Source of the DNA: Flavobacteriaceae bacterium PS02338
Lineage (GTDB): Bacteria > Bacteroidota > Bacteroidia > Sphingobacteriales > Sphingobacteriaceae
Reading direction: 5' to 3'
NCBI GenBank assembly: GCA_029959615.1
Contig: JASCOD010000004.1
Span: 248,001-312,000 of the forward strand
DNA: 64,000 nt
Below, one piece after another: positions 1 to 9,367 of this stretch. A model generated the notes under the pieces. That model had not been told where the DNA came from, searched no databases, and saw only the letters and a list, made by a program, of their open reading frames with translations. Numbering within the stretch: position 1 is the stretch's first letter; each line of letters opens with the position of its first letter. Position numbers and translations under genes: made by a program.

Positions 1-1
1 T

Positions 2-58
2 GTGGCTGTACGTAAGGCCATAGAAAAATACCTGTTAAATATTATCGATAACTACTAG
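2..58 (+). CDS. C-terminal end of an upstream gene (partial)
   Basis: The frame starting at base 2 is open from the window edge to a TAG at 56-58, giving 18 residues ending in LLNIIDNY. It lies 11 bp ahead of the next start codon on the same strand, so it is probably the tail of a gene co-transcribed with the hydrolase that follows. Too little is visible to name a family. Confidence 0.5.
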   Translation: MAVRKAIEKYLLNIIDNY

Positions 59-69
59 AACCTTCATCA

Positions 70-1146
70 ATGAAACTGAAATTACTCCTCCTATTTTTAT
101 TAAGTGCCAGTGTGTTAAAAGCACAGCAAGCAGAAAGTTTAGAAACCAAGGTAAATGCGTTGAAACAGCAAATAGAAAATCTCAGCTATAACTTTGATGA
201 ACTTTCAAAAGGTATTGAAGACGTTTCTTGGGATCAAAAACTGGCAGATATTGCTTTTGTAGACAAAGTGCGCTTTTCAAGTTTGGCATCAGCACAAGTA
301 AGAAGCAAAACGGGGAAAGGTTACAATAATCCGCTAACTATTTATGCCTATGTTTTTATCCCAAAGGGGATAGATTTAAATAAGAAGCATCCATTAATGG
401 TAATGGTGCACGGTGGTGTACACGGAAATTTTGGTTTGTCTAATGTACATATCGTTCGTGAGCTGTTGGCGCAAGGTTACATTGTTGCTGCCCCCGAATA
501 TAGAGGTAGTACAGGTTATGGTAAGAAATTTCAACGTGAAATTGATTATGGGGGCAAAGAAATAGACGATACTAAATTTACTAGAGACTACATGGTGCAG
601 AACTACGACTTTGTAGATAAAAATAGAATTGGCGTAATGGGTTGGAGCCATGGTGGAATGCACACCCTGATGAACTTGTTCCAATTTCCAGATAGCTATG
701 CGGTAGGATTTGCTGGTGTACCTGTGAGTGATTTGATTATGCGCTTGGGTTACATGAACGATGAATATAGGAAGCTGTTTTCAGCAGATTACCATATTGG
801 AAAGGAAGTGTTTCAAAATGTTAAGGAGTATAGGAAGCGTTCTCCGGTATGGAATGTAGAAAAGCTAAAAACTCCCTTGCTTATCCACGCTAATACCAAT
901 GATGATGATGTACTGATTGAGGAAGTAGAACACCTAATTAGTGCTTTGAAAGCAAATAACAAAAAGTTTGAGTATAAGATCTATGAAGATTCACCAGGTG
1001 GACATCATTTCGATAGAATTGATAATTATACTTCAAAAGAGTACCGCTTAAAAGCATACCGTTTTTTGGAAACCTATCTAAAACCTAGTCATCCTTTTAA
1101 AGATGTAAATGCCCTAACCAAGGCAGCTTATTACCCTACTAAATAA
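70..1146 (+). CDS. secreted prolyl-oligopeptidase-type alpha/beta hydrolase
   Basis: 358 residues. An N-terminal signal peptide of about 18 residues (hydrophobic run, then KAQQ) indicates export to the periplasm or outer surface. The rest is an S9-type alpha/beta hydrolase: HGG oxyanion motif near residue 115, nucleophile elbow GWSHGG with Ser193, the acid probably in the HANTNDDD segment near 277-284, and the catalytic His in GGHHF near 313. Family members cleave peptides or esters; no substrate can be deduced. It is shorter than dipeptidyl peptidases because there is no N-terminal beta-propeller, only a short region predicted partly helical. It probably follows the truncated upstream gene in one operon and is 76 bp ahead of the T9SS protein gene. 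The family is clear, the function is not. Confidence 0.8.
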   Translation: MKLKLLLLFLLSASVLKAQQAESLETKVNALKQQIENLSYNFDELSKGIEDVSWDQKLADIAFVDKVRFSSLASAQVRSKTGKGYNNPLTIYAYVFIPKGIDLNKKHPLMVMVHGGVHGNFGLSNVHIVRELLAQGYIVAAPEYRGSTGYGKKFQREIDYGGKEIDDTKFTRDYMVQNYDFVDKNRIGVMGWSHGGMHTLMNLFQFPDSYAVGFAGVPVSDLIMRLGYMNDEYRKLFSADYHIGKEVFQNVKEYRKRSPVWNVEKLKTPLLIHANTNDDDVLIEEVEHLISALKANNKKFEYKIYEDSPGGHHFDRIDNYTSKEYRLKAYRFLETYLKPSHPFKDVNALTKAAYYPTK

Positions 1147-1222
1147 ACCTAACCATCGTTGGCATACCTTGAGCAAGTATGCCAGCAATAGAACCAAGCT
1201 CATCACCACTTAAAACAAAACT

Positions 1223-3976
1223 ATGATGAAAACTTTTACTAAACTTTTAATGTTGTTGGCGCTTAGCTTTCTTGCCGAAAGCGCTTTTGCCAAAATTATT
1301 TATGTAAACCTAGCAAATGTCGCGGCTCCTGTTAAGGATGGCACTACTTGGTCTACTGCCTATGTGAGTTTACAAGATGCTTTGGACGATGCTACATTGG
1401 TCGCTGGTGATCAAATTTGGGTGGCTAAGGGAGTGTATTATCCATCTGTAAAATTAGACCCGGCAGGAACTGACAGAGATAGAACATTCGTCTTAAAAGA
1501 AGGAGTTAAGATCTATGGAGGATTTTCGGGATCGGGAACAGAAACTGGTATTTCAGATAGAATTGATATTCGTTCGGTAAATGAAACTGTTTTAAGCGGA
1601 GATTTTCAAAATAATGATGTGGTAGCCTTAGATGTTAATGGTACTATAGAAAGCATTACGGGAAATACAGAAAATGCTTATCACGTAGTAGTTTCTTATA
1701 ATCTTACTGCTGCTACTGTTTTAGATGGTTTTACTATTAAAGGAGGTAATGCTGATGGAACAGGAACGGTTACAATAGATACAGATTATGATTTTTTAGG
1801 AAATTCTGGAGGAGGGATTTATGCAAGATCTAGTAGTGCGACATTAAACAATTTGGTAATCAAGCATAATCATGCGCTGTTAAATGGAGCAGGTATTTAT
1901 ATCAATACGGGAAGAAAAATTGAAAGCCCTAAATCTGGAGAAGACATAACAATAAGTAGTAGCTTGGTAGAGCACAACTTGGGGTCTGTTGTAGGAACTT
2001 CATTTACCGGTAGCGCGGGTGGCGGTATAGCAGTTGCGGGTACTTCGGGTTATGTATACAAGGCTAGTTTTTCTAATCTTACTTTCAATGGTAATTGGGG
2101 TGGTGGTTTGGCTGGAGCGCTACGTGTATTTAGCAATCTCAATGCTGAAGTTAGCAACTGTACGTTTACCAAAAATAAATCAAGACACGGAGGTGCAGTT
2201 TATGTGCAGTCTAATTCTTCCACACCTTTGAAAATTATAGGCAGTACTTTTAATGAAAATTATGGAGCTAATGGCGGAGCGATAGAAGGAAATAATGGAA
2301 CGAATTTAGATATTCTGAACACTAATTTTTCAGGAAATACAGGAACAAGTGGTGGAGGTATTTATATTTTAGGAACTACTGGAAGTAGCTTGTCGAGGTT
2401 GACGGTTTCTGGTGGAACATTTACAGGTAACAAGGCTACTACAGGTGGCGCTATTCGTGCATCCCAAGCTGTTGAAATTGAAGTTGATGGTGCTGGATTT
2501 ACAGAAAATATCACTACGGGTACAGGGGGAGCAGTGGATTTGCTTGGAACTGCTGATCATATTATAAATACAACAATCGCTAATGCCATATTTTCAAGAA
2601 ATGAAGCTACAGAAGGTGGGGCAGTTCGAATCAGCACATCGTCAAACTTAACGCTTAAAAATACCGACTTTATAGAAAATAAAGGCTCAGCCGGTGGAGG
2701 AGCAGTATTTATGACGGGTACAGCAGCGAATCCAAGTACGGCAAATATAACTGGTGGACTTTTTAGAGGGAATACCGCCAATCCGACTTCTGGAACTATC
2801 TATGGTGGTGCGGTTTACAAATTAGCAAATAGTACTTTGGGTATCATGGGAGCCAAATTTATAGAGAATGTTGGACGATCTAGCGGAGGTGCAGTTTACA
2901 TAGCAGGTAAAACCGCAACCGTTGATAATTGCTTGTTTTATAAGAATAGTAGTCCAGGTACTGGAGGTTCAATTACCTTGGCATCATCAACAGCTACAAC
3001 TATTACGGGATGTACATTTTATGATAATCAGGCTACAGGTATTGGTGGGGCGGTAAGAGTTGCAGGCGGAACTATAAAAATCTATAATTCTATAATTTAT
3101 GCTAATACTTCAACTGCTAGCGTACATGATATTTCCAACGCTGGAACTTTAGATGTTAATTACACAATTACCCAAGCATATGGAACCGATGGTGTGAATG
3201 GCGTAAAAGTAGGCGCAGTACCTCTATTTTTAAGTACCACTTATGGTAATTCTGATTTCTTAAAGTTAGTTCCTGTAACAAACAACCCTGCTATTAATGC
3301 TGGAGATAATGGCCTTGTTCCTAAAATTTTTAACAACGATATCCCTCCTGTAGATATTACACTTACTACTGCTACTGACCTGGCTGGAGCTATGAGGTTT
3401 AACGGTACGGTAGATTTGGGTGCTTACGAAAATCATACAGTGTTACCTGTTAAACTGACCGATTTTTCGGTAAAGTCGAAAGTAAATGCAGTATTGGTAA
3501 ATTGGCAAACTGAAACAGAAACTAATAACGATTACTTTTTATTAGAAAGAAGTACGGATGGAGTTACTTATGGTTTACTGACAAAAACTTATTCGAAAGG
3601 TAATGGAGCTACTTATAATTATACCGATTATAGTCCTATAAATGGAGTGAATTACTACAGACTTACACAAATAGATAAAGACGGTACTAAAGTAACATTT
3701 GATCCAATTGCTATCAACTATTCGTTAAGTAACCAAAAAGAACCTAACGTTTATCCTAATCCAGTAATTGCCGGAAAAGTAACCGTGAATTTTGCAGGTA
3801 AAAAGTTCAATAAAGTGGAGGTTTTTAGTACCAGTGGTCAGTTATTACATTCGCAAGAAATCAAACACACCGATATAGAAAAGACCATTAATATTGGGGC
3901 TTATGCTAGCGGTTTGTATCTTATTAAATTAACTGGCGATGGCGAGGTAGTATTGAAAAAGATTTTAAAACACTAA
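1223..3976 (+). CDS. T9SS-secreted beta-helix protein with chlamydial-PMP-like repeats
   Basis: 917 residues; a start three bases later (second Met) is equally possible. Signal peptide of about 23 residues ending AFA. Residues ~140-650 form a right-handed parallel beta-helix with many imperfect repeats pairing F-x-x-N with GGA[IV] (FTGNKATTGGAI, FSRNEATEGGAV, FIENVGRSSGGAV). This is the signature of chlamydial polymorphic membrane proteins. A fibronectin-like module follows (~740-830, FSVKSKVNAVLVNWQTETE), and the last ~75 residues are a type A T9SS sorting domain (VYPNPV near 842, then GLYLIKL). The protein should therefore cross the outer membrane by T9SS and be released or anchored at the surface. 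No catalytic motif is visible; adhesion or binding is an inference. It is convergent with the other T9SS cargo gene at 4681-7002. Confidence 0.85.
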   Translation: MMKTFTKLLMLLALSFLAESAFAKIIYVNLANVAAPVKDGTTWSTAYVSLQDALDDATLVAGDQIWVAKGVYYPSVKLDPAGTDRDRTFVLKEGVKIYGGFSGSGTETGISDRIDIRSVNETVLSGDFQNNDVVALDVNGTIESITGNTENAYHVVVSYNLTAATVLDGFTIKGGNADGTGTVTIDTDYDFLGNSGGGIYARSSSATLNNLVIKHNHALLNGAGIYINTGRKIESPKSGEDITISSSLVEHNLGSVVGTSFTGSAGGGIAVAGTSGYVYKASFSNLTFNGNWGGGLAGALRVFSNLNAEVSNCTFTKNKSRHGGAVYVQSNSSTPLKIIGSTFNENYGANGGAIEGNNGTNLDILNTNFSGNTGTSGGGIYILGTTGSSLSRLTVSGGTFTGNKATTGGAIRASQAVEIEVDGAGFTENITTGTGGAVDLLGTADHIINTTIANAIFSRNEATEGGAVRISTSSNLTLKNTDFIENKGSAGGGAVFMTGTAANPSTANITGGLFRGNTANPTSGTIYGGAVYKLANSTLGIMGAKFIENVGRSSGGAVYIAGKTATVDNCLFYKNSSPGTGGSITLASSTATTITGCTFYDNQATGIGGAVRVAGGTIKIYNSIIYANTSTASVHDISNAGTLDVNYTITQAYGTDGVNGVKVGAVPLFLSTTYGNSDFLKLVPVTNNPAINAGDNGLVPKIFNNDIPPVDITLTTATDLAGAMRFNGTVDLGAYENHTVLPVKLTDFSVKSKVNAVLVNWQTETETNNDYFLLERSTDGVTYGLLTKTYSKGNGATYNYTDYSPINGVNYYRLTQIDKDGTKVTFDPIAINYSLSNQKEPNVYPNPVIAGKVTVNFAGKKFNKVEVFSTSGQLLHSQEIKHTDIEKTINIGAYASGLYLIKLTGDGEVVLKKILKH

Positions 3977-4045
3977 CGTCCGACACAATCTAAAGGAGAA
4001 AATTACGAACTAAATAACTTTAATGTTTGCAAGCCCATCTTTAAA

Positions 4046-4350
4046 AAGAAGCAACGTTGCCCCTCGGAGCAGCATTTAAGCCCCTTTACTGAGCAAATTG
4101 CTCGTTTAACTGGCATTATTCCCCCTCAAACCGTCCGATAAGACCCTTTGAGGGGCGATGTTGCTGCTCTGGGCAAAAAACTTTCCTCTTTTGATGAGCA
4201 AATTGCTCCTCAAAGCACCAATTGAGTCGCCTTGAAGAGCAACGTTGCAGCTCTGAGGAGAAAACTTTTCCCGTCTGAAGACCAAATTGCTCCTCAAACC
4301 GTCTAAGCCGAACCTTTGAACAGCAATTTGCTAGGATAGAGGAGAAAAAA
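4046..4350. repeat. imperfect 84-bp tandem repeat, about 3.5 units
   Basis: Two adjacent units are exactly 84 bp (4150-4233 and 4234-4317). A first unit (about 4046-4149) carries an extra ~20 bp, and a partial fourth begins at 4318. Each unit opens with a palindrome like GCAACGTTGC and has a second one, GAGCAAATTGCTC, near its middle, followed by CCTCAAA and an [AG]CC[GT]AACCTTT-like end. No coding frame runs through it in a convincing way. It sits between two convergent genes. Confidence 0.8.
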
Positions 4351-4382
4351 TGAACCTTACAGTAGGATTGGACTATTGATGA

Positions 4383-4430
4383 TGAGCATAGACGTCAAAG
4401 TGCAGAGCACTTTCGATCCATTGATGCTCA
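4383..4430. other. inverted-repeat hairpin in the convergent spacer
   Basis: An inner perfect stem AAAGTGC-AGA-GCACTTT (4397-4413) is flanked by an outer pair TGAGCAT (4383-4389) and ATGCTCA (4424-4430). There is no T tract after it, so it is not an obvious terminator. The remainder of the spacer between the 84-bp repeats and 4603 shows nothing recognisable. Confidence 0.5.
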
Positions 4431-4602
4431 ACTATTCATCTGTAGTTAAGGTTGTTCTCCATTTGTACAGAACTATAGAATTCTCTCAGTTGATTGTTGT
4501 CAAGAGCTTGTTCGTAACGCAAGGAGAGGTAGGGTAAAAGAATGAACATCATCAGGATATAACTTGAAACCGTATATTTTAGATATATACTTTTACAATA
4601 AA

Positions 4603-4657
4603 AGAGACCGTATCATAAGTTGTTTCAAAAATGTATGTTAACTTATGTACGGCCTCT
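4603..4657 (-). terminator. long-stem terminator behind the SprB-repeat gene
   Basis: Arms AGAGACCGTATCATAAGTT (4603-4621) and AACTTATGTACGGCCTCT (4640-4657) pair over about 18 bp with one bulged base and one G-T pair. A T-rich tail follows on the minus strand. It lies 23 bp past the stop of the minus-strand gene and could also stop plus-strand transcripts. Confidence 0.75.
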
Positions 4658-4680
4658 TTCGTTATATTTCAAAATACCTT

Positions 4681-7002
4681 TTATTGCTTAATGAACTTAT
4701 GGGTAGTTTGATGGTTTCCAGAGGAGAGCCTGATGGTATAAAGCCCTACAGGTAGGTTGTTTATTTCAAGCTTAATTTCGTAATCCTTTGTGGCAATTTT
4801 TTTGGTGCTTAGGATTTTGCCAACTGCATCTACCACTTGTAATTTTGTGTAGTTGCCAGCCGGGAAACCTACCGTTAAGGTACGTGTAGCAGGGTTCGGG
4901 AAAATCGACACTGTTTCTTTTACATTGGTTCCAAAACGAGCTTCTTTAACGCCATAATCATGTGTATCACTATTTTTGTCAACCTGTAGTAGTTGGTAAT
5001 AGTTGTTTCCATTTATCGCATTTCTATGTAAATAACTGTAGCGTTTTCCTGTACTTGAATTTCCCTGTGCTTCGATGTTGGCAATGGGCTTAAATTGACC
5101 TTCATTTGTTGCGTGACGAAGTTCAAAGTGTGAAGAATTATTTTCGGAGACAGTTGTCCAAAAAACTTCAACGCCATTCGAAACTGTTTTTGCTGAGAAA
5201 TTAGTCAAAGTTACCGGTAAAGGATCAACGACCTTGATATTAACAGTTCTCATTCTAATACAGCCTTTTGAATCTGTAACAGTAACATTAAAAGTATAAT
5301 CACCAGCGGTTGTAGCCGTTCCCGACAGTTCACCACTGTTTGATAAAGTTAGTCCAATTGGCAGATTTCCAGTACGTGAAAAAGTATAGCCGCTATTTCC
5401 CCCCGTAGCCACGAATGAGTAGGCTACTGTTGCGCCCACGGAAACTATTGTTTGGCCAGAATAGGTAGGGAAGTCTAAAAAGGTTGGCTCGGTTACGGTA
5501 ACAGTTCTTGTGATTTGACAGGTATTAGCATCAGTAATGGTAACCGTATAGGTTCCTACTGCCAGACCAGAAGCTGTAGCTGCAGTACCTCCTGACTGTG
5601 CCCAGGAATAAGTATATCCTGGAGTACCACCTGAAACGTTAACAGTAGCCGTGCCGTTGGTACCACCGTTACAGGATACGTTAGTTTGGGAAGTAGTTGC
5701 GTTTAAAGAAGATGATGGTTGTGTAATGTTAAAATTTCTGGTAATCGAAGTACCTTCGTTATCAGTAATAGTACAAGTATAAGCAAATGCTGCTAAACCA
5801 GTAGCTGTTGCTGCTGTACCACCTGAAGGCGACCATGAATAGGTATAAGGTGTAACACCTCCAGAAGCAATTACGGTAGCAGTACCGTTTGAACCTCCGT
5901 TACAAGAAACATTTGTAAATGAAGTAGTAGCGGATAAAGCTGCATTCGTTGTGAAGGTTAAGTCACTTCCATAAGCCGTTCCAGACGAGTTAATAGCATA
6001 TGCTCTGAAATGGATTGTTGTTGCAGATGGTAAAGACGAAATAACCGAACTAAATGTTCCAGTTCCGCTTGCGATAACAACTTTGTTATCTGATGTCGTT
6101 GGATTGGCTCCTAAAGCCCATACAATTCCTCTTTCAGTAACAGAAGCACCACCATCGGCAGTTACGTTACCACCTAAAGTAGCTCTTACGGCGCCTACAT
6201 TGGTCGCAGCAGTTGTTGTTACCGTTGGGTTTACAATAACGGTACAGTTCACACTTGGTGTCGGGAAGTTAGCTGGTAATAGACCCAAACTTGCGGTACC
6301 TGATTTTGCCCAGTTAGCAGTATCGTTAATCGCAGCTCGTAAAGCAGCTGCAGTTCCGGTTAAGGTTCCGTTGTACTTACTATAAGCCTGTTCCGGTCCC
6401 GGCGCTGGGAAAAGTGAAATGCAGTTTACACCGTTTGTTAGTCCGGTGGGAAGAATACTTTCGGCTGTACCAGACAAATTGTTGTCATTCCAAATTGTAC
6501 TGGTATTGTAATTGGTACTGTTGTAATCGCCATGCACTCCAGCAATAAAGATTGGACTAGCTGGTCTAACTCCTGACGTACTTTGATAGGCCAGAATCTG
6601 GTCACCACCTAATAAGTTAAAATTTGAATTTAAGGCAATGCTAAATCCAGATGTTCCGCTAACGGTAAACGCATCAGCAGAGGTTTCCATCACGGTGATA
6701 ATCGTTCCACAAGGTACGGTGGAGGGGATCACCCATCGCAAGTGGGTCTCTGTATTGTTGGCCCAGCCATCTGCTGTCCAGCCCTGTTCAGAAAAGTAAA
6801 TAGTTTCACCTGCTGGAAGAGGCTTTAGGGCAATAAAAGAGAACCCATCTATGGTTCCAAAGTCATAGCCAATAAAGGCAATGTCCCCTGCAGCGAGGGT
6901 TTGTGCTTGTAGTTTTTCTTTCGAAAAGAGCAATAGGGCGCAGCATACCACCAAGGTGCGCCAAATTGCCCTGAGAAAAGTTTTGTTAAAATAGATACTC
7001 AT
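4681..7002 (-). CDS. T9SS-secreted multidomain protein with two SprB repeats
   Basis: 773 residues. Signal peptide of about 33 residues (ending LQAQT). Domain order: an N-terminal ~200-residue domain beginning AGDIAFIGYDFG, which I do not recognise with certainty; a fibronectin-like module (~265-355); two SprB-type repeats (~357-428 and ~430-505, each with VSCNGGxNGTATV and YTYSW); a putative Ig domain (~506-590, GLTLSNSGELSGTATTAGDY); a second fibronectin-like module (~592-685); and a type A T9SS sorting domain (FPNPATR near 697). SprB repeats are named after the gliding adhesin SprB of Flavobacterium, so a surface or adhesion role is plausible, but with only two repeats this is not a gliding adhesin by itself. 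It is convergent with the beta-helix gene and has its own strong terminator. Confidence 0.85.
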   Translation of the reverse strand: MSIYFNKTFLRAIWRTLVVCCALLLFSKEKLQAQTLAAGDIAFIGYDFGTIDGFSFIALKPLPAGETIYFSEQGWTADGWANNTETHLRWVIPSTVPCGTIITVMETSADAFTVSGTSGFSIALNSNFNLLGGDQILAYQSTSGVRPASPIFIAGVHGDYNSTNYNTSTIWNDNNLSGTAESILPTGLTNGVNCISLFPAPGPEQAYSKYNGTLTGTAAALRAAINDTANWAKSGTASLGLLPANFPTPSVNCTVIVNPTVTTTAATNVGAVRATLGGNVTADGGASVTERGIVWALGANPTTSDNKVVIASGTGTFSSVISSLPSATTIHFRAYAINSSGTAYGSDLTFTTNAALSATTSFTNVSCNGGSNGTATVIASGGVTPYTYSWSPSGGTAATATGLAAFAYTCTITDNEGTSITRNFNITQPSSSLNATTSQTNVSCNGGTNGTATVNVSGGTPGYTYSWAQSGGTAATASGLAVGTYTVTITDANTCQITRTVTVTEPTFLDFPTYSGQTIVSVGATVAYSFVATGGNSGYTFSRTGNLPIGLTLSNSGELSGTATTAGDYTFNVTVTDSKGCIRMRTVNIKVVDPLPVTLTNFSAKTVSNGVEVFWTTVSENNSSHFELRHATNEGQFKPIANIEAQGNSSTGKRYSYLHRNAINGNNYYQLLQVDKNSDTHDYGVKEARFGTNVKETVSIFPNPATRTLTVGFPAGNYTKLQVVDAVGKILSTKKIATKDYEIKLEINNLPVGLYTIRLSSGNHQTTHKFIKQ

Positions 7003-7148
7003 GATACATTGTTTTTTTACAATGATAGGTTGTGAACCTGCTCGTGATACCGACTTGAAAAATCAGTTATTGATATTTGTCAGTAAGATTTTGATGCTTT
7101 TTATACCAAAAGCTAATCGCCCATGTCATCTTATCTACAAGTGAAAAT

Positions 7149-7172
7149 AAAAGCTAAAATTCTAGCTTTTTT
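7149..7172 (-). terminator. short hairpin overlapping a stop codon
   Basis: AAAAGCTA and TAGCTTTT form an 8-bp stem with an AATTC-type loop that includes the stop codon of the Crp-like gene. A moderately T-rich stretch follows on the minus strand. This is a weak terminator call. Confidence 0.4.
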
Positions 7173-7746
7173 CATTTGTCATTTTTGTTCGAATCCTACT
7201 TAAAGTTTCTTCAGAAACCCCTAAGAAAGAAGCGATATGCTTAAGTGGAATCCTATCGATTAAATGGGGGTAAATATTTAGAAATCTTCCATATTTTGAC
7301 CTGGCAGAGGGAAGTCTAGCTATAAAAGCTCGTTCTTCAGCAGCAGCATATGATTTTTCAATAACTATCCTTCCAATATAGTTTACTTCTAGGTAGTTGT
7401 CGTAAAGCTGTGCTAAAGTCTTCTTGTCGATATAGATCAATTTGCAATCTTCAATAGCTTCTATATATTCTTCGGTAACACCCGGGCAATCGAAGTTGCG
7501 TATCCGACCAATCCAGTTGTTTTCTACCTCAAGCCATGTAGTGATTTTTTTATCTTCTAATTTGGTGAATCCTCTAACTGCACCTTCTACCAAAAAGAAG
7601 ATGAGATCATCTTTGTCCAAGGGACTCACCAGGTAACGCCCTTTTTTGAACGAGGTTGTTGTCAATTTCTCTGAGAGATAAGATGCAAGTAAAGTGTTTA
7701 AAGGGTAGATATTGTTTAAATAATTAAATACAAGGGCGATAGACAT
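7162..7746 (-). CDS. Crp/Fnr-family transcriptional regulator
   Basis: 194 residues, the usual length for the Bacteroidetes Crp/Fnr subgroup. Residues ~25-115 form the cyclic-nucleotide-binding-like jelly roll (FKKGRYLVSPLDKDDLIFFLVEGAVRG region). The C-terminus holds the winged helix with a helix-turn-helix of the form PLKHIASFLGVSEETLSRIR. There are no Fnr-type cysteine clusters, and the cAMP-contacting arginine/glutamate pattern of Crp is not evident, so the ligand is unknown. The gene stands alone, with a 508-bp empty region upstream in which its own promoter must lie. Target genes cannot be deduced. Confidence 0.8.
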   Translation of the reverse strand: MSIALVFNYLNNIYPLNTLLASYLSEKLTTTSFKKGRYLVSPLDKDDLIFFLVEGAVRGFTKLEDKKITTWLEVENNWIGRIRNFDCPGVTEEYIEAIEDCKLIYIDKKTLAQLYDNYLEVNYIGRIVIEKSYAAAEERAFIARLPSARSKYGRFLNIYPHLIDRIPLKHIASFLGVSEETLSRIRTKMTNEKS

Positions 7747-8254
7747 AAATTGTGTTATGGTGTGATGAAGATTAAACTACATGGTACATTTATATAGCTA
7801 CTAGCAAAACGCTAGGTTCATAGGAGTTTATTCTGACGACTATATTTGTGCGGCAAAACAAAGCAATATCTGTAGGTGTTGCCCCGATGTACAGGATTTT
7901 TCCATTGATAAAAGTCAATCCTTTTTGTAATGTTTTTGGGATAAGCATGGTCTTTTAACTGTTTATAGGCTAGGTACACTCGTATTTGATTTGGTCACAT
8001 GTTTTAAAAATGAGCAACTAAGTATCCATACGATAGCGCAATTACTGCTGTATCGTTCATATCGAAATGAAATTCTATTAAATTGCTTGCTTTAGCCTAT
8101 AGGCATGAGAATTCCCGATAGCCAGGTAAGTCCTTCATATAGATCTTACACAATTGCTATTTGTTGTCTTAATTGTAGTGTTGATATGCTTGTTTGTACG
8201 CCCTAAAACCTAGGAGCTTTTTTTAGAAAGAATGAATGTACTATTTCTATTAAA
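7747..8254. other. 508-bp intergenic region with no gene seen
   Basis: No open frame of useful length and no RNA structure beyond a small hairpin (CTAGC-AAAAC-GCTAG near 7801-7815). It must contain the promoter of the Crp-like gene on the minus strand and the 3' end of the sigma-factor operon. Confidence 0.4.
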
Positions 8255-8866
8255 TCAATCTGACTTTAATTCATCCAAAACAGCTTTGAGCTGTTTGAGA
8301 TACTTTCCATAATAGTATTTTGTCCAGCCGAGGATCCCGAAAACGACAACAGTGATCATGACAATGACAGCGACCAACAAAAATATTTTAGTGTTATTGG
8401 AAATTGATTCTAAGTTTCTTCCTTGATTCAGTAACTTACTGCAGATAAAGATAGCTATCCATGCCAAGCCAAAAGGTAGCAACAAAAAGCCAAAGGAATG
8501 GTAACGTTCTATATTGAGCTTAAATTCGTGGTAAATTGCTGTCAAACTATCTTTCGTGTCGGTAGAGTAGTGCGTTATTTGTTTGTAAAAAGATCGAAAT
8601 CTGTTTAAGTAATATGCTGAGATAATCAGCAGAAAGCTATAGGCTAAGTAGTAAAAAGGCCAAAGGCTGTAATGAATGTTCTGTAATTGAGGTATAAAAG
8701 CCAAGGCTATGATCGAGATCAATTGTAGAAACCATTCGTTCTTCATATTCCTTTTCAGTTTGTCTAAAGGATGTTGGGCATTTTTGAGCTGTCGCACCGT
8801 TTCCGGAATGCTTACATCGCTCGTATTTTCTTTATCCCAAGCTGATTTTAGTTCATCAAGATTCAT
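8255..8866 (-). CDS. membrane protein downstream of an ECF sigma factor, possible anti-sigma partner
   Basis: 203 residues. A ~60-residue cytoplasmic N-terminus (DELKSAWDKENTSD..., rich in K, E and D) is followed by four predicted membrane helices at roughly 47-65, 68-88, 122-143 and 163-185, and a basic tail. The start overlaps the end of the sigma-factor gene by 11 bp, which implies translational coupling. Membrane proteins in this position are often anti-sigma factors, but there is no zinc-binding HxxxCxxC motif or FecR domain. That role is an inference from position only. Confidence 0.6.
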   Translation of the reverse strand: MNLDELKSAWDKENTSDVSIPETVRQLKNAQHPLDKLKRNMKNEWFLQLISIIALAFIPQLQNIHYSLWPFYYLAYSFLLIISAYYLNRFRSFYKQITHYSTDTKDSLTAIYHEFKLNIERYHSFGFLLLPFGLAWIAIFICSKLLNQGRNLESISNNTKIFLLVAVIVMITVVVFGILGWTKYYYGKYLKQLKAVLDELKSD

Positions 8867-9359
8867 AACCGGATTTTTTAATAATGTCTTGCAATTTTTC
8901 TTTTGTTCTGTTGAGTTTCACACGAGCATTTACTTCGGTAATACCCAATTGCGATCCTATTTCTTTGTGAGAAAGTCCTTCCATAAAATAAAGGATAATT
9001 GCTTTCTCTACAGCGGTCAATTGCTGTACTGCTTTATAGAACAACGCTAATTGTTCTTCCTTTTTGGTGTCGTATGGTTCGCTTACGGGCTCTTTAACGA
9101 TCTCGTAAGCGAAGGTGTCACTACGGCGCTTTTCTTTCTTGAAGTAGGTAATGGCGGTATTCACTGCTACACGATACATCCAAGAAGAAAACTCGCTTTC
9201 ACCCTTGAAATTTCCGTAAGATTTCCAAAGCTGGATAATGATTTCCTGATGCAGATCTTCTTGGTCCTCGGCAGTATCCATATACATTCGTCCTACTTTA
9301 TGAAGAATGCCTTTATGGGTAGACATCAATGCTAGAAACTCTTTTTCTTTGATCTCCAC
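8856..9359 (-). CDS. ECF-type RNA polymerase sigma-70 factor
   Basis: 167 residues, typical of group 4 (ECF) sigma factors. Region 2 spans about 15-80 (EIIIQLWKSYGNFKGESEFS, then SWMYRVAVNTAITYFKK). Region 4 spans about 105-160, with the -35-binding helix-turn-helix HKEIGSQLGITEVNARVKLNRTK split around residue 130-150. It directs RNA polymerase to a small regulon. It lies 8 bp after the TraB-like gene and overlaps the membrane-protein gene, so the three form one operon. Confidence 0.88.
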   Translation of the reverse strand: MEIKEKEFLALMSTHKGILHKVGRMYMDTAEDQEDLHQEIIIQLWKSYGNFKGESEFSSWMYRVAVNTAITYFKKEKRRSDTFAYEIVKEPVSEPYDTKKEEQLALFYKAVQQLTAVEKAIILYFMEGLSHKEIGSQLGITEVNARVKLNRTKEKLQDIIKKSGYES

Positions 9360-9367
9360 AGAATACT

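Noticed and set aside
4106..4297. 63-codon minus-strand frame in the 84-bp repeat
   Set aside because: 84 is a multiple of three, so the repeat is open in some frames by construction; the product is repetitive, has no start signal and matches nothing.
4046..4350. CRISPR array
   Set aside because: The repeats are contiguous 84-bp units without constant short repeats and variable spacers, and no cas genes are present.
6083..6385. 100-codon plus-strand frame inside the SprB-repeat gene
   Set aside because: Antisense shadow of a repetitive, GC-richer coding region with no independent signals.
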